From assembly GCA_022592445.1 (NCBI GenBank), contig JABYQR010000163.1, positions 1-64,000 on the forward strand: 64,000 bases of DNA, in the 5' to 3' direction. A model generated the notes under the pieces. That model was not told where the DNA came from. It saw only the letters and a list, made by a program, of their open reading frames with translations, and did no database searches. This document shows positions 10,586-21,480 of the stretch, piece by piece. How positions within the stretch are numbered: the first letter of the stretch is position 1; each line of letters begins with the position of its first letter. A program made the position numbers and the translations under genes. The stretch comes from Cytidiella melzeri. Its lineage: Eukaryota > Basidiomycota > Agaricomycetes > Polyporales > Irpicaceae.

Positions 10586-13493
10586 TTACTTAGCCATCTG
10601 CGAGTACGCTTTGGTCTGTGCAGCAGGTCCCACCCTCTTGTAGAAGAGCAGATAAGCACATCTGTCATCTCGCTCCTGTCCACCGAACACGTCTTCAGCA
10701 CGAATGTCCGAAACGAGCTCATCGTCAATGCGTATCCATGCTTGCCGCGGTCGATCGCTCAAGTCACGGTTCGGATGTAGGACATCGAGCGTGTAGTGTC
10801 CGCCTGAGGCTGATTGACCGTGGTGATACAATGCTCCGAATAACTGGTACTTGACGGGCTGCGCTGGTCGTTTCGCCAAGAGATCTATAATGCAAGTTTA
10901 ATCTCCTTGCAATGACAGGTGACACGAAGAACTTACCAGCACCAATCTCAAGTTCTGGGCCGAAAATCACATGTTTTCCGATTTTGACCACGTCACCCAC
11001 AGAGGTGTCGTACAAGAACCTTTTGAGATGCAGAATCAGAATGGGAGGCAGCGAATAGATGAGTTCCGTCCGAGTTGCATCAAGGACGACACCAGGACGT
11101 GTGGCAGACGAGATCTCAACGGAGTGCGGATGTGATATGTACTGCAGGGCGTCCTTGATGGTAGAGACTTGCTCACGCTAATACACACAGCATCAACAAG
11201 GAGCATCTCTTTGGCATTCGAAATGTTTACAAACCTGAATATCTAGTCTGAGTGACCTCCAGTCCTCAACGGCTATCGAATCGCGCTGATGAGGAGCACT
11301 CAAGGTAGACCGGAATTTGCCACCGAAGATGCGAGTAATCGGAGACTCGTTGACTTTGGTCTGTCAATAATGATTGGTGAGTGCCCTCATGAAGAAGCAA
11401 AATATTGTCAACACTTACAAATCGAGTATTGGCCGCACGATTTCGCTTTCCAACTTCAAGCCATTCATGCGATTGCTCAGAGGACTCGTCTGCAACCTTG
11501 GATTGCCCACTTGTCGACAATGCTGATAATTCCTCTTCGAGAGTATCAAGGAAAAAGCCCAAGAACTCCTCTGCATCTTCTTGGTGACCGCCCTAAACGT
11601 ACACTCATCATGTAAGCAAGCATCGACGCGGGAGTGACCACCAAGGCTTACCACCATACTTGCAAACCGCTTCTTCTCCTTCATAACTTCGTAAACGTTG
11701 GTCGGAATGAATGAATCGAGGTCTTCAAAATCCTCCTCGCGCTCCTTCCCCTTTGATCGCGATGTCTTGCTAATATTCACTTCCTTTGAGCCGAACTCGC
11801 CGAGGAACTGAATGATCGCGTTGACAAGAGGAGTCTCAAGGGTGCTGTTATGACCGGTTCCAGCTGCAGGCATGGCTTTCCCCAGCTCGGTAAAGAGCCG
11901 CCAGAAAGGAGGGCAGTAGACCAAGACCTGCAAGACAGCATTGGCAAAGCACATATTGCCGGTATTGACTAACCCTCGCGGCCGGATTTTTGCGGGCTGA
12001 CTGGGCCCCGACGGGCCTGCGTTCAGAAGGTTGAGTACTTCCGGCCGTACTGTACTTGAGCCCGTTTTCGAAGACAGCGACGCCGGCGAACTACTTTGAG
12101 CCCCTGCTGGTATTGAAAAGCCAATAACGGCTGAAGTGGGCAGACGAGACTTTGAGGAAGATGCTGCGTCATTTGACTGTAAAAGTGAAGCCCACGACTT
12201 CTTTGGTGCGGTCACCGTAGGTTGAGGGATTGGATGTGGAGCGGCGGGAGCAGGGGGTTCGTCTGCGATGACAGACTGAGAGCCGCCAGGCCTCGCCTCG
12301 CTTATCGAGGGTACAGAAGGCTCATCAGACTGCAGTAACTTCTTGGTTCCGTCACTTGAAGACTCCAATGGCTTTGTCTGCTGGATAGGTGACGGTGCTG
12401 CAGATGTTACAGACGTCTTTGTAGACGCCGGTGAGCCCACAGTAGGTGTAACAGGAGTCGTTGAGCTCGTTGTGACTTCGGTGGCAGAAGACGAAGATAC
12501 TCCAACAGAACCAGTGGAGACCTGCGAGGTGTGTTTGGAGGACTTCGCTGATGCTGAGCGTTCATGCGGGGCAGGTATAGAGGCAATGGCTGATCGAGCT
12601 ACTCTAGGCGATGCTGGAGGAGTGCGCAGATCAGCAGCGCCCTCGACAACATTAGACGGTGGAAGAGATCGAGAAGAGATCATAACCCCCGCAGCACGAG
12701 AGGGGTTCCGAGGTTTCCTAGACCATATTACATACGCAGAACCCGCAGTACGAGGATTTACTGTAGAGCTTATCACCTCTGAGCTCGACGGGGCCGGAGA
12801 CTGAGGAGTATGTGCCTCTGTTGGACTTTCTGCTAGAGCCGAGTCCGTCCCTTTAGACGCAGGAGGCGGTGGCGGCGACGAGGAGGAATATTCAAGTGGA
12901 AGTAACGTATTCGACTGCTCTGGCGAAGATGGAGAGGAAGGCAACGAAGGCTCAGGCACTGCTTCCGGGGCTGGCAGCAAGTTGGAATGCGACAGCGGGG
13001 CTGGAGAGTCTTCAGCAGGAGGAAGCGGGCTGGGGAGCTGAGCCGGCATTGACAGTTGTTTCGGCAAAGGGGACAGCGTCTGTGTCGCCCACGAGCCAGA
13101 GGGATACTGTCCATTCAGAGGACGGATTGGTTGGGCGTAAGCCAAATGTTGTAGATGAGGAGCGTACTTCGGTGGTTGTTGATTGTACGTATGGGGAGGC
13201 GGGTGCGGTGACGCGGGGGAGGTAGCCTGTGGGTGCACGTAGTGCTGAGGGGGTACGTGCGAAAAGTGTTGATAACTGGGGCCACCTGCGCGGTGCGGGT
13301 GGTATCCTCCACGGGTGGAGCCATTCATCCTTGGAGATGAAGGTTGGTGAGGTGGAGGACTATGGCCATTCATTGAGTTCATAGGGTAAGGGTAATACGG
13401 TACTGGTCCATGATTATAGTAATGAGGTGGCGGCGGGGGCGTGTGATAGTACGTCGGGCCTGGATGAGTGTAATGCTGGTGAGGATTCGCCAT
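10586..13493 (-). CDS. Ubiquitin carboxyl-terminal hydrolase, UBP3/USP10-like
   Basis: Five exons (13493-11652, 11592-11419, 11360-11235, 11177-10937, 10884-10586) give 893 residues. Roughly the first 490 residues are disordered: Pro/His/Tyr-rich at the start, then Ser/Pro-rich. The USP domain begins with the Cys box GLVNTGNMCFANAVLQVL, continues with GGHQEDAEEFLGFFLD, and has the LPPILILHLKRFLYD strand and the His box YQLFGALYHHGQSASGGHYT, ending in the AYLLFYKR strand. All catalytic residues appear present. The long disordered leader and domain order resemble yeast Ubp3 and human USP10, which deubiquitinate proteins in trafficking and ribophagy with a Bre5/G3BP partner. The exact orthology is inferred. 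The 5' end faces the MULE insertion. Confidence 0.9.
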
Positions 13494-14031
13494 AATTGCT
13501 TGAGCCTATAAGAGAACACAGAGTCAGAATAGTTTCAGCGACATTTGAAGGCAGTGCGTAAGCGACCCCAAGGCGTAATCTACAAGATTTGAGAGTACAC
13601 TTACAAATTATTCCAAAATTCTGCACTTTATGGTCTGGGAACTACCGTGAGCGATGCATATAAACCAGGTACTGCAAAACGCCTGTGGGGTACGGTCAAT
13701 ATGGTTACGATTTCGCGAGCTGGTGGGTCGCGATGGTTGGTGTGGTCCGCGTATTATTTGTGCAGCAAGCCTAGTGAGTTTCCAGCTGTGGCGCCTTCAC
13801 AAGAATTATGGGTACGCTGTGTTTTTGTCGTTGTCTTTTTGAGGCGTCGAAGCCGTTGAGGAAGATGGCGAGAGGTAAAAGGTGGGATGCACGAGAGAGA
13901 GAGGTGACTGATTCGCTCTGATCACCGACCGCGCCGGCTTAGTGAGCGGCGTCCGCCGTCCGGCTTCCGGTGATACACAAGTCTTCTTAAATATTCAATT
14001 TCTCATCGCAACAGTCCATAGCGAATGTCTT
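13494..14031. promoter_or_regulatory. Former bidirectional promoter, now cut off from one gene
   Basis: Before the MULE inserted, these 538 bp separated the divergent deubiquitinase gene (ATG at 13493, minus) from the coiled-coil gene, whose original ATG is in the target-site copy at 14036. The interval should therefore hold both promoters. The coiled-coil coding sequence now lies 4 kb away on the other side of the element. I see no conserved motif beyond AT-rich stretches. Confidence 0.55.
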
Positions 14032-14040
14032 CCTCATGGC
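14032..14040. repeat. MULE target-site duplication, left copy
   Basis: CCTCATGGC lies directly outside the left terminal inverted repeat and is matched exactly at 18043-18051. Nine bases is the typical target-site duplication of Mutator-like elements. The copy contains the original ATG of the interrupted gene (14036-14038). Confidence 0.93.
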
Positions 14041-14149
14041 GGATTGTCAGCCTGAACAAGGAGTTGCCTAATTGGGAGGTCACGTGCATGGTCGGCAACT
14101 CGGCGCTGAGGTGTGCAAGATAGCGATCGTACGACCTGAAAGGCGGTTC
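14041..14149. repeat. MULE left terminal inverted repeat
   Basis: Reverse complement of 17934-18042. The outermost 29 bases match exactly and similarity continues, without gaps, to a shared GGCGGTTC at the inner edge. Confidence 0.9.
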
Positions 14150-14356
14150 GAGTGAGATTGGTTCGCGACAACGCCTGAAAATTTTATTGATCATGCATCA
14201 TTCGAGAGCTCAACCTATACAATGTTTGTTATTCCCAGTATGTAATCAGTAAGTAGACATAACAAAAATGTAATACTGCAATAGTAGTCTATCAGGGCGC
14301 ACTAACATAATCGCGGGGGCGGACAGGCCGACGCGAACAGGTACCCAACATCCTCT

Positions 14357-17343
14357 ATGGCTACCCCTCCCCCCAGAAAGAAACCGAAAGCAAAGACTGC
14401 TTGCCGCCCCAAAACCCCGCCCACCTTCAGAGGCTTTATACATGTTAATGAAGCTGTTGCAAGCCGAGCCGAGCCTTACAAGTTACCACCCGAGTTGGCG
14501 AAGATTTATACCGATCGACTCTTCCTTGATGACAGCCAGCGCGAAGCAGTCCTGCTCATATATGCACGCGATCAACTGTTTTGTCAGAAATTTGACAGTG
14601 CAGACGAACACAGCCAACTTACCGCTCGTGCAATCCTTGCCACAAATCACCTTGACACTGGTGCCCTGGACGAGCTGGGGAATAAGTGGAGCTGTAGATG
14701 GTCCAGTAGTGAAGGTGTCGGAGAGAAGGCAACTCAAAGACTGTTATATCAGTGGTGAGTACAGAACATCAAAACATTTACACATCAGTACTCAACTGCA
14801 ATCGTAGCTCGTGTAGCTACAGTCACGCAGCTCGCGGCTCGAGCAAGCGCAGTAACCCTGTCGACTTCACGGGATGTTTGGCGCACTGCGAGATTGTGTA
14901 TCAAGTAACCACTCACCGAGTTCTCGTGATTCGCGGGCACTTGGAGCACAACGACGAGTGCTTGAGCGGTGCATTCGCACGCCCACCCGTGTTTCCAGTG
15001 CATCCATCTGTCTATAAACATGCCCTTCAACTCCTCAAAAGCGGTGTCACTCTTGCTGATGTCAAGAAGACCAATCAGCAGATGTTTGCGGAGCAGAAGT
15101 ACAGAGACATGCCGGACGATTTAGCAAACTCACGATTTCGGTGGCTTCTTTCCCATAAAGACAACCGGTCCCTCTATCGACAATTCCATCGTCTTCGGGG
15201 AATCAAGATCTCAGAGCAAGATTACATTAATCTCCATGAATGGCTTGATGTAGACTCACCGCAGTTCAATAAAACCCTTCGCGATGCTATCCACCATTAT
15301 TCACCGAGAACGACCGAGGAAGAGCGTCTTGAAGTCTGTATCTCAACACCGGAAATGAATGACGCTGCATGGAGGTACGGACATCACTCACAGGTACTTC
15401 TCGATGGCACATTTGGAATCAGCAACAAGAAGATGCTTCTTTTCATCGTGATGGGGGTGGACGAGGCAAATCGAGGAGTTCCCATCGCCTTTTTCCTATT
15501 TTCTGCACCAAGCAAAAATCAGAAAACCGCTGCTGGATATGACACAAGCATCCTAGAAAAGGTGTTAGAGCAGTGGCGGCTGTCATTGGGAAGTCGGGAC
15601 GGAGAGGACTTTGATGTTTGGGTGGCGATCACCGACACAGACCTTACAGAGCGCGGAGCCCTTCTTCGTGTCTTTCCCCACATAGTCCTCTTGATATGCA
15701 AATTCCATTTGCGGCAGTCATGGAAGAACCACCGAACCAAATCGCTGAAAGGAACCTCATCCGACCATTGTGATCTCAAGTCTCGTCTTCGTCGAGTCGA
15801 AGACCTACTTCTCGAGACAGAAGATTTTACAAGCGCGAAATCTATTGTGAGTGACGAGAAAAGGGTGATACTTGCATTGCGGGGCGCGGGAGAATGTGAT
15901 GAAGGTGCCTCGGCAGGCGCGGTAGAGCATCTTGACTACCTTGACTCCTATTGGCTACGCGAAGCACTGTGGGTGAGCTGGTCAAAGGCTGGACGGCTTC
16001 GCGCGGCAATACTTCTCAGGCGACCCATTAACGAGATTGTACCTACAACGAATCACCTTGAGTCGTTCAATGGAGTACTAAAGCGAAAACACTTACGTCG
16101 GTGGCAGAACAACGGGCGACGGCTTCGGATTGACGTTCTGGTCCACGTTCTCGTGCTCCATGCCCTTCCTTCTATTTTCCAGCAGCGGCGCCTCGAGGAC
16201 TCAGAATCAGCACGACGAGACGCATTGCTGAGAAAACTTCCAGGCGGCACTATGATAATCGACTCACGCGGTCGCTCTTCACTTCCTTCTGTGCCAGCTG
16301 CATACTGGGCCGCCGATGACGAGAGAGATCTTGCAGCCGCTACACTGGTCGGAAACCGTCAGATAAGTGTGCCGGTCTTGGACAACGAGGGAACTTACAC
16401 CTTCGAATGTTTCTCGGCGCTTGCAACAGAGTTTGACCCGTCACCTGCGAAGTATACAATTACCTTCCGCCCTGCAGGTATGGTGACCTGTACTTGTCCT
16501 GACTTCGTCGGGCGAGGTCGTGTCTGCAAGCATATTCGCGCTGCTGCAGTGCAGACGGAACTGCTTCGGAGACAAGGCCTTCAGCTTCCTTACTTGCGGT
16601 CATGGGTGCCAAACTCTGAGGAAGAGGCATACCTTCTGCAGTGTCGCAGCCGTGCTCAAGCCCTTCCAATAGAAGTGGCAGCTCCACCGATATCCGCGTT
16701 GGATCCCGTCACGCAAGCTTCGATCGCGATCAATGATTTCCTCCGTGAAGGTGCTGACTCCGAAAATCCTCAACTGGGGTCTGAGCAACTGGAAGGGCAT
16801 GACTTAAATGCCATCGGAAGGAGGATTGCCGATGAACTCACCTCGGATGGCGCATCTGATCTTGCTGACAGTGAGCACTCTGGGTTTGTGACACCAGGTC
16901 CGGACAATGACGACGCCGACAACGCTGATGACGATACCCTATCAGCACGAGGCCCTCGACCCGACCTGGACTTTAACGAGCTGCAGCGAACCAATAAGCA
17001 AGCGCTAAATGAACAAACAATTTCGCGCACCCTTCATGACCTCGAGAAGGTGGCACCTCGCCTCAACCAGATGGCAGAATGGCTATGCGATGCTCACCTG
17101 GCACAACATCTCAGTGCAGACATCTCACGAGCACAGAAAGTACAATCTGTTTTGAACAGGCTCACCTGCCAGCTCGACCGGATGATCTTGGAAGTAGATC
17201 CTAGTCCATCCCGGGCAACTTTATCATGCCCTATGACCCCTCCGGCTCCGTCTCTCCGATCTACCAAGGCAAAGTACGGTATCATTGGGCCGCCGCGAGA
17301 GCTGCGAGCTGAGAAGCGAAAGGAGTCGTATGGTGTTCATTGA
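14357..17343 (+). CDS. MULE transposase with DDE domain and SWIM zinc finger
   Basis: Two exons (14357-14754, 14808-17343) joined by a 53-nt GT-AG intron give 977 residues. The N-terminus is basic (KKPKAKTACRPK). A zinc-binding CxC...C...HxxxC-like region spans the exon junction, as in FAR1/WRKY-GCM1-like DNA-binding domains of MULEs. The catalytic RNaseH-like core shows Asp332 in LLDGTFGIS, a second acidic segment ITDTDLTERG (Asp409/Asp411) followed by CKFHLRQSWKNH, and Glu551 in TTNHLESFNGVLKR. A SWIM finger (CTCPDFVGRGRVCKHIRAAA) starts near Cys694. The tail is acidic with a helical stretch. No stop or frameshift interrupts it, so the protein could be functional. Confidence 0.92.
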
Positions 17344-17393
17344 TGTAGTACATAGAACTTACACTGTACTGATCATTTCACAATAGTTATCGT

Positions 17394-17889
17394 CAGTCGC
17401 TCAGTGTCTCACTCCGTGCAAGTCGAACCTTCGGTCCTGCCACGCCTCCAGCGCACTCTCTGCGCATGAATATCACTCACCGTAAATATCACTCAACGCA
17501 GCGAACTTCGGCCGCCTCTCTCCGTTCCATCATAACACCGCCGAGGTGGTTTGAAGGGCTGCGCCGTGCTATGTTGCTCAGGCAGCAGCCTCTATGCACC
17601 TCCTCGTCGGTGTGCAATGAAGGTCCTCGCGGAGTAGTTATCGTGAGTCGCTCGTACGCCATCAATCCGCTAATCCGCTGGAGTAGTTGCTCAGTGTCTC
17701 ACTCCGTGCGAGTCGAACCTTTGGTCCTGCCACGCCTCTGGCGAGAGATCAAGAGTGGTGGTACCGGCAAATGTATTCACTGGCGAGAGTTCAAGAGATA
17801 TCACTCAACACAGCGAATGGATTCACTGGCGAGAGTTCAAGAGATATCACTCAACGCAGCGAATGGATTCACTGGCGAGAGTTCAAGAG
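17394..17889 (+). repeat. MULE 3' subterminal direct and tandem repeats
   Basis: A block of roughly 50 bp containing CTCAGTGTCTCACTCCGTG and CCTGCCACGCCTC occurs at about 17397-17449 and again at 17692-17740. It is followed by a tandem array with a 46-bp unit (17775-17820, 17821-17866, partial 17867-17889) beginning ATTCACTGGCGAGAG. The array abuts the right TIR region. Such subterminal repeats may be transposase-binding sites, which is inference. Confidence 0.8.
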
Positions 17890-17933
17890 TGGTGGTGGCG
17901 ACGTTGGTGTTCGGTGTCTCGAACTGTCGTGGT

Positions 17934-18042
17934 GAACCGCCCCTCACGTGGCAGGATCGTAATCTCGCACGTCTCCGAGCCGAGTTCCCGTGCTTGCACG
18001 TGACATCCGTATAAGGCAACTCCTTGTTCAGGCTGACAATCC
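17934..18042. repeat. MULE right terminal inverted repeat
   Basis: Inverted partner of 14041-14149. It ends in GGCTGACAATCC directly before the second copy of the 9-bp duplication. Confidence 0.9.
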
Positions 18043-18051
18043 CCTCATGGC
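18043..18051. repeat. MULE target-site duplication, right copy
   Basis: CCTCATGGC, identical to 14032-14040. Its ATG (18047-18049) is now the start codon of the coiled-coil gene. Confidence 0.93.
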
Positions 18052-21000
18052 AGACCTCAAGCTCGAGCTCGACGACGAGCACCCACTCGCGCTCGAACTT
18101 GATAGCCTAGGAGAAGCAGTATCGCGGTACCAGGTGAGCAGTCGACATTAGCTGCAGTTCAGCATTCAGTTCTATGTTATGCTCATCTATGCTAACGTAC
18201 AGGCCTTCCTTCATTAGCATGAGGCCCATGCCGCGTCAGTAAAATTGCAGAGATATGCCCTCAACAACTCCAATGCAATACAACACGCGCATGCACTTGA
18301 GCAGGAGAATGCACGATTACGGGAGGAGCTCGAGATCTTACGAGCTCATCCCGATTCTGCTCCTCAAGCCGCTACCTTGCAGGTCCCAGAACTCACTTTG
18401 GCATTGAGGAAACTATCAGACAAACTTACGCTTACGGAAGGAACGTTACTCGCACGGTCGATCGAACTCGTGCATGCCCAAAGCGAATTGAGAAAGGCGC
18501 GCCAAGAGAGAGATGTTGTACTCGTGGCCGCTCGCCAGGTCAATGCTCGAGTGGAGGAGGGCAAGCTCCGGGAGCGCGAGTTGCTCCGCAAAGCGCAGGC
18601 CGCTGAAGAGGAGACGAAGCTCGCAAATATGGTACTAGAAGAATATGCAGCTCTGGTTCGGAAGCTAGAAGGACGCTCGTCCAACAGCTCGTCCATTTCG
18701 AGAGAGGGTGACCATTCCACATCTCAGCCTACGCCAGCGAGTAGCTTTACCGAAGGAAAAGCTGGTCTCCAGAGACTTCTTTCCGAATTTAACAAGGAGA
18801 ACGAACGGCTTGCCTTCGAGCTCGGCAAGGTGCGCTCGGAGAGCGAGCTAGTCCATGCGCAGCTGGAAGCAGAGAGACAAAGATCTGAAGCAGACCGCGA
18901 GTCTTTAGCGAAGATAATACTTGAGCTTGATCAGTACAGAGCGGACGACACTACGGCTGCTAAGATGGTCTCGCGCTACATGTGAGCAGGTACATGGCGA
19001 CCTTAATACACCCTACTCACACTGTAGACGTCGACAGGAAATTCTCGCAGTCGACCTCAGACTCACTGCAAAAGGCTATGGACAATCTCCGCACGCGTCA
19101 TAGCTCAACCGTGTCGACATTCAACTTACAGATCGAGCACTTACACAATGCGCTCATGACTGAGCGACGCCAAAATGAAAAACTACGAGAGGCATTAGAT
19201 CAGCTTTCTGAAGATTTATCCCGCGAGGCTTACGGCCGCCGACGAGAAATTGCATTGCGACTTTCTTTCCTTGGGCGCGAGGAAACTTTATCGGAAAACA
19301 TCAGGCGGTGGATTCGGAAGTCCACAGAAAGTGCAAGTCGTGCCTTTTCGCAAGCTCAAAATGCCCAGGACTTGATAGGAGCACTGCGCGAAACTTTTGA
19401 CGACGTTTTACATTCTGCTGAGCATCTGTTGGATACCCTTAATGGACAACCTGTTGGGAAGGAGGATGTACTACAGGGCTCGGTGGCACGAATCGTAGCT
19501 GCGCAGAGCGCAGTAAAAAGGCTTACTCGAGAGTTACAGCTCGAGACTCATCTTAGGCTTCAAGCACAAAGCAGGTTTGCAAATGCTGGAGCTGCGGTCG
19601 AAGCTCTCGCGGCTGCGAAGCACCTGCCGGATCTTCCAATGACGCCTGCGCAATCCTCTTCTTCGGTGAACCTTCATTCCGACCAAATAGTATCCACCAC
19701 TGTCGTGCTACGGGACACGCCGACTGAAGTAACCAGTCATATCCTCCAAGAGCGCATCCCTACTGTCGCTCAGGAAAAGCAAACATTACCCGACCGATAC
19801 AGTGTCGAGAAAGAGCCAACCGCAGCGTCTTCCCGCGGTGTGCTTTCCGAAATGGTGCCTTCCGAGGCATCAAACGACAGTAACACTGGCTTTGCGCTGG
19901 AACCGTCGGATGTTCTCCCTCAGTCTGGGTCGGAGAACAAACATGCCTCACGGAAAGAGAACGCCATGCCATCAGAAACCCCTTCTTCCTCGATCACGCA
20001 GGGTGCCACACCCGTGGAGCAAGAGGATCTAACACTGCATTTTAGACACCTTCCTACGGTCCCTGTTGTTGCAATCACAACAGTATCTGATGAGGCATAC
20101 CCTCGTGCTACTGGTGAGGTTATAGATGCCGCCAATACCGACATGCTTCAACCTCCACTGGCGTTGCATTCTTTTGCCTCCGAGACGTTATCACCTCGAA
20201 AGCTCGCAGTGGCTACTCTGCCGAGTGGAACGACATCTACTTCGACCATACAGGAGCTTTCAGGGGTAGATATCTGTGATTTGCCATCAACATCTCTTCA
20301 AGAAACCCCTCAGCCACATAAGGACGTCGAACTCGCTCCAAGCACTTCGGCGTCGCTGGCGATTGACACAGCGGCTGGTACGCCATCGGGCATGCTATTC
20401 AAATCAAGTCCCGTTGTCTCTGCGTCTGCACATCCTCTCATAGCTGATCTTGAACTTGCGAAAGAACGCTACGACAGCTTTCAAAGAGCTTTTCGAGACT
20501 GCAACCTGTCCTTGAAGGAGCTGAAGAAGGATACAGCAGAGCTACCTTCTTTGTTGGAGACCTCAGCTATCCTGAAGGCAGCAGTTGAGCGTCTGAACGA
20601 CTACAACGAAGACACGCGGGTCGAGCTTGAGATTCGCGTCGCCGACGAGGAACGGATGATTTCAGGCTACGAAACTCTCCTCGCTGTACCTGGCGCCATG
20701 TCCGACGAGATCGACGAGGCAGAGCTGAGGCAAGAGATTGTAGCTTTTGTGGAAGGGACTACGGGCTCTGTTGCGAAGGCCCAACAGCAGTTCAGCCGCA
20801 AGTTGGAGGACCTGCAACATGACATAGCGTCCGTCAAGCGCACAATCCATGAAATATCTTCAGGAGAACTTTCTCTACCCACGTATGCTTCCACACCACC
20901 GACGAAAAGCGCTCAGGGATGGTCCTCATGGACAGGCGGTATCTTAGGTGGTGGCCGCCCTGTGAGCCCTGCCCCAACATTCGGGTCTGTGATGACCACT

Positions 21001-21378
21001 CCTCGTGTGCGCCAGTCATCGTTCGGCTCGTTCATGCATCGTCCGTCACTATCGAACCTGCACGAGCGCAGTGCGGCAGATGACGCTGCCGAGAACAATT
21101 CTCTGTTTGCAGGCCTCAATCTCCGGATCCCCATGCCTGCTCTCGCTGTACCACAGAGTTTCCCTTCGCGAGGCTTCTTCCTCTCCCCCAGTGTGTCTCA
21201 CACACAGAAACCCAGAGCAGCGTCTTCCCCTATGTATATGTTGGGGCTCGGTATGAGGAGTGACGCCTACGGCTTCCCTACACCTTCTACAAAAGGCTCC
21301 TCAAGGCGGCTAGTGACAAGCACGGAGGACAACGGCACAGGGCTCGAAGATACTGCTGGAGATTCAGATGTCGAGTAG
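18047..21378 (+). CDS. Large coiled-coil protein of unknown function; promoter displaced by MULE
   Basis: Three exons (18047-18133, 18218-18981, 19038-21378) give 1063 residues. The start begins MADLKLELDDEHPL and its ATG is supplied by the target-site duplication. Long heptad-type helices rich in Glu, Lys, Arg, Leu and Ala cover about residues 30-160, 190-290 and 300-450, and another helical stretch lies near 750-880. The regions between and after are Ser/Thr/Pro-rich and look disordered. No enzymatic motif, signal peptide or membrane segment is seen. I do not recognise the family; a structural or cytoskeletal role would be a guess. Both introns are GT-AG; intron 1 is 84 nt. The coding sequence has no stop despite the insertion, so it is either recently silenced or transcribed from a promoter within the element. 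Confidence 0.8.
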
Positions 21379-21480
21379 TGTGCATTTGGAAGGCGATGTT
21401 TACTGCGGTCGTTACCTACTATGCTTCGAATACTACTCAAACATCATGTACAGGACCATTCAGTTCACTTGAAAACTAGT

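Larger units (their letters stand above)
14041..18042 (+). mobile_element. Complete Mutator-like DNA transposon (MULE), 4.0 kb
   Basis: The element is bounded by inverted repeats of 109 bp starting GGATTGTCAGCC and by an exact 9-bp duplication, CCTCATGGC. It contains one intact-looking two-exon transposase gene and about 590 bp of repeat-rich sequence after it. The outer 29 bp of the two ends are identical; the rest of each TIR matches at roughly 70 percent by eye with no indel. A perfect duplication, matching ends and an uninterrupted transposase indicate a young, possibly still autonomous copy. It landed on the first codon of the gene at 18047. Confidence 0.93.

Noticed and set aside
12343..12804. 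153-codon plus-strand frame rich in Val, Glu and Thr
   Set aside because: Antisense shadow of the Ser/Pro-rich disordered region of the deubiquitinase.
17775..17889. Regular 46-bp repeats as a possible CRISPR-like array
   Set aside because: The units are directly tandem with no spacers and only 2.5 copies, and the genome is eukaryotic.
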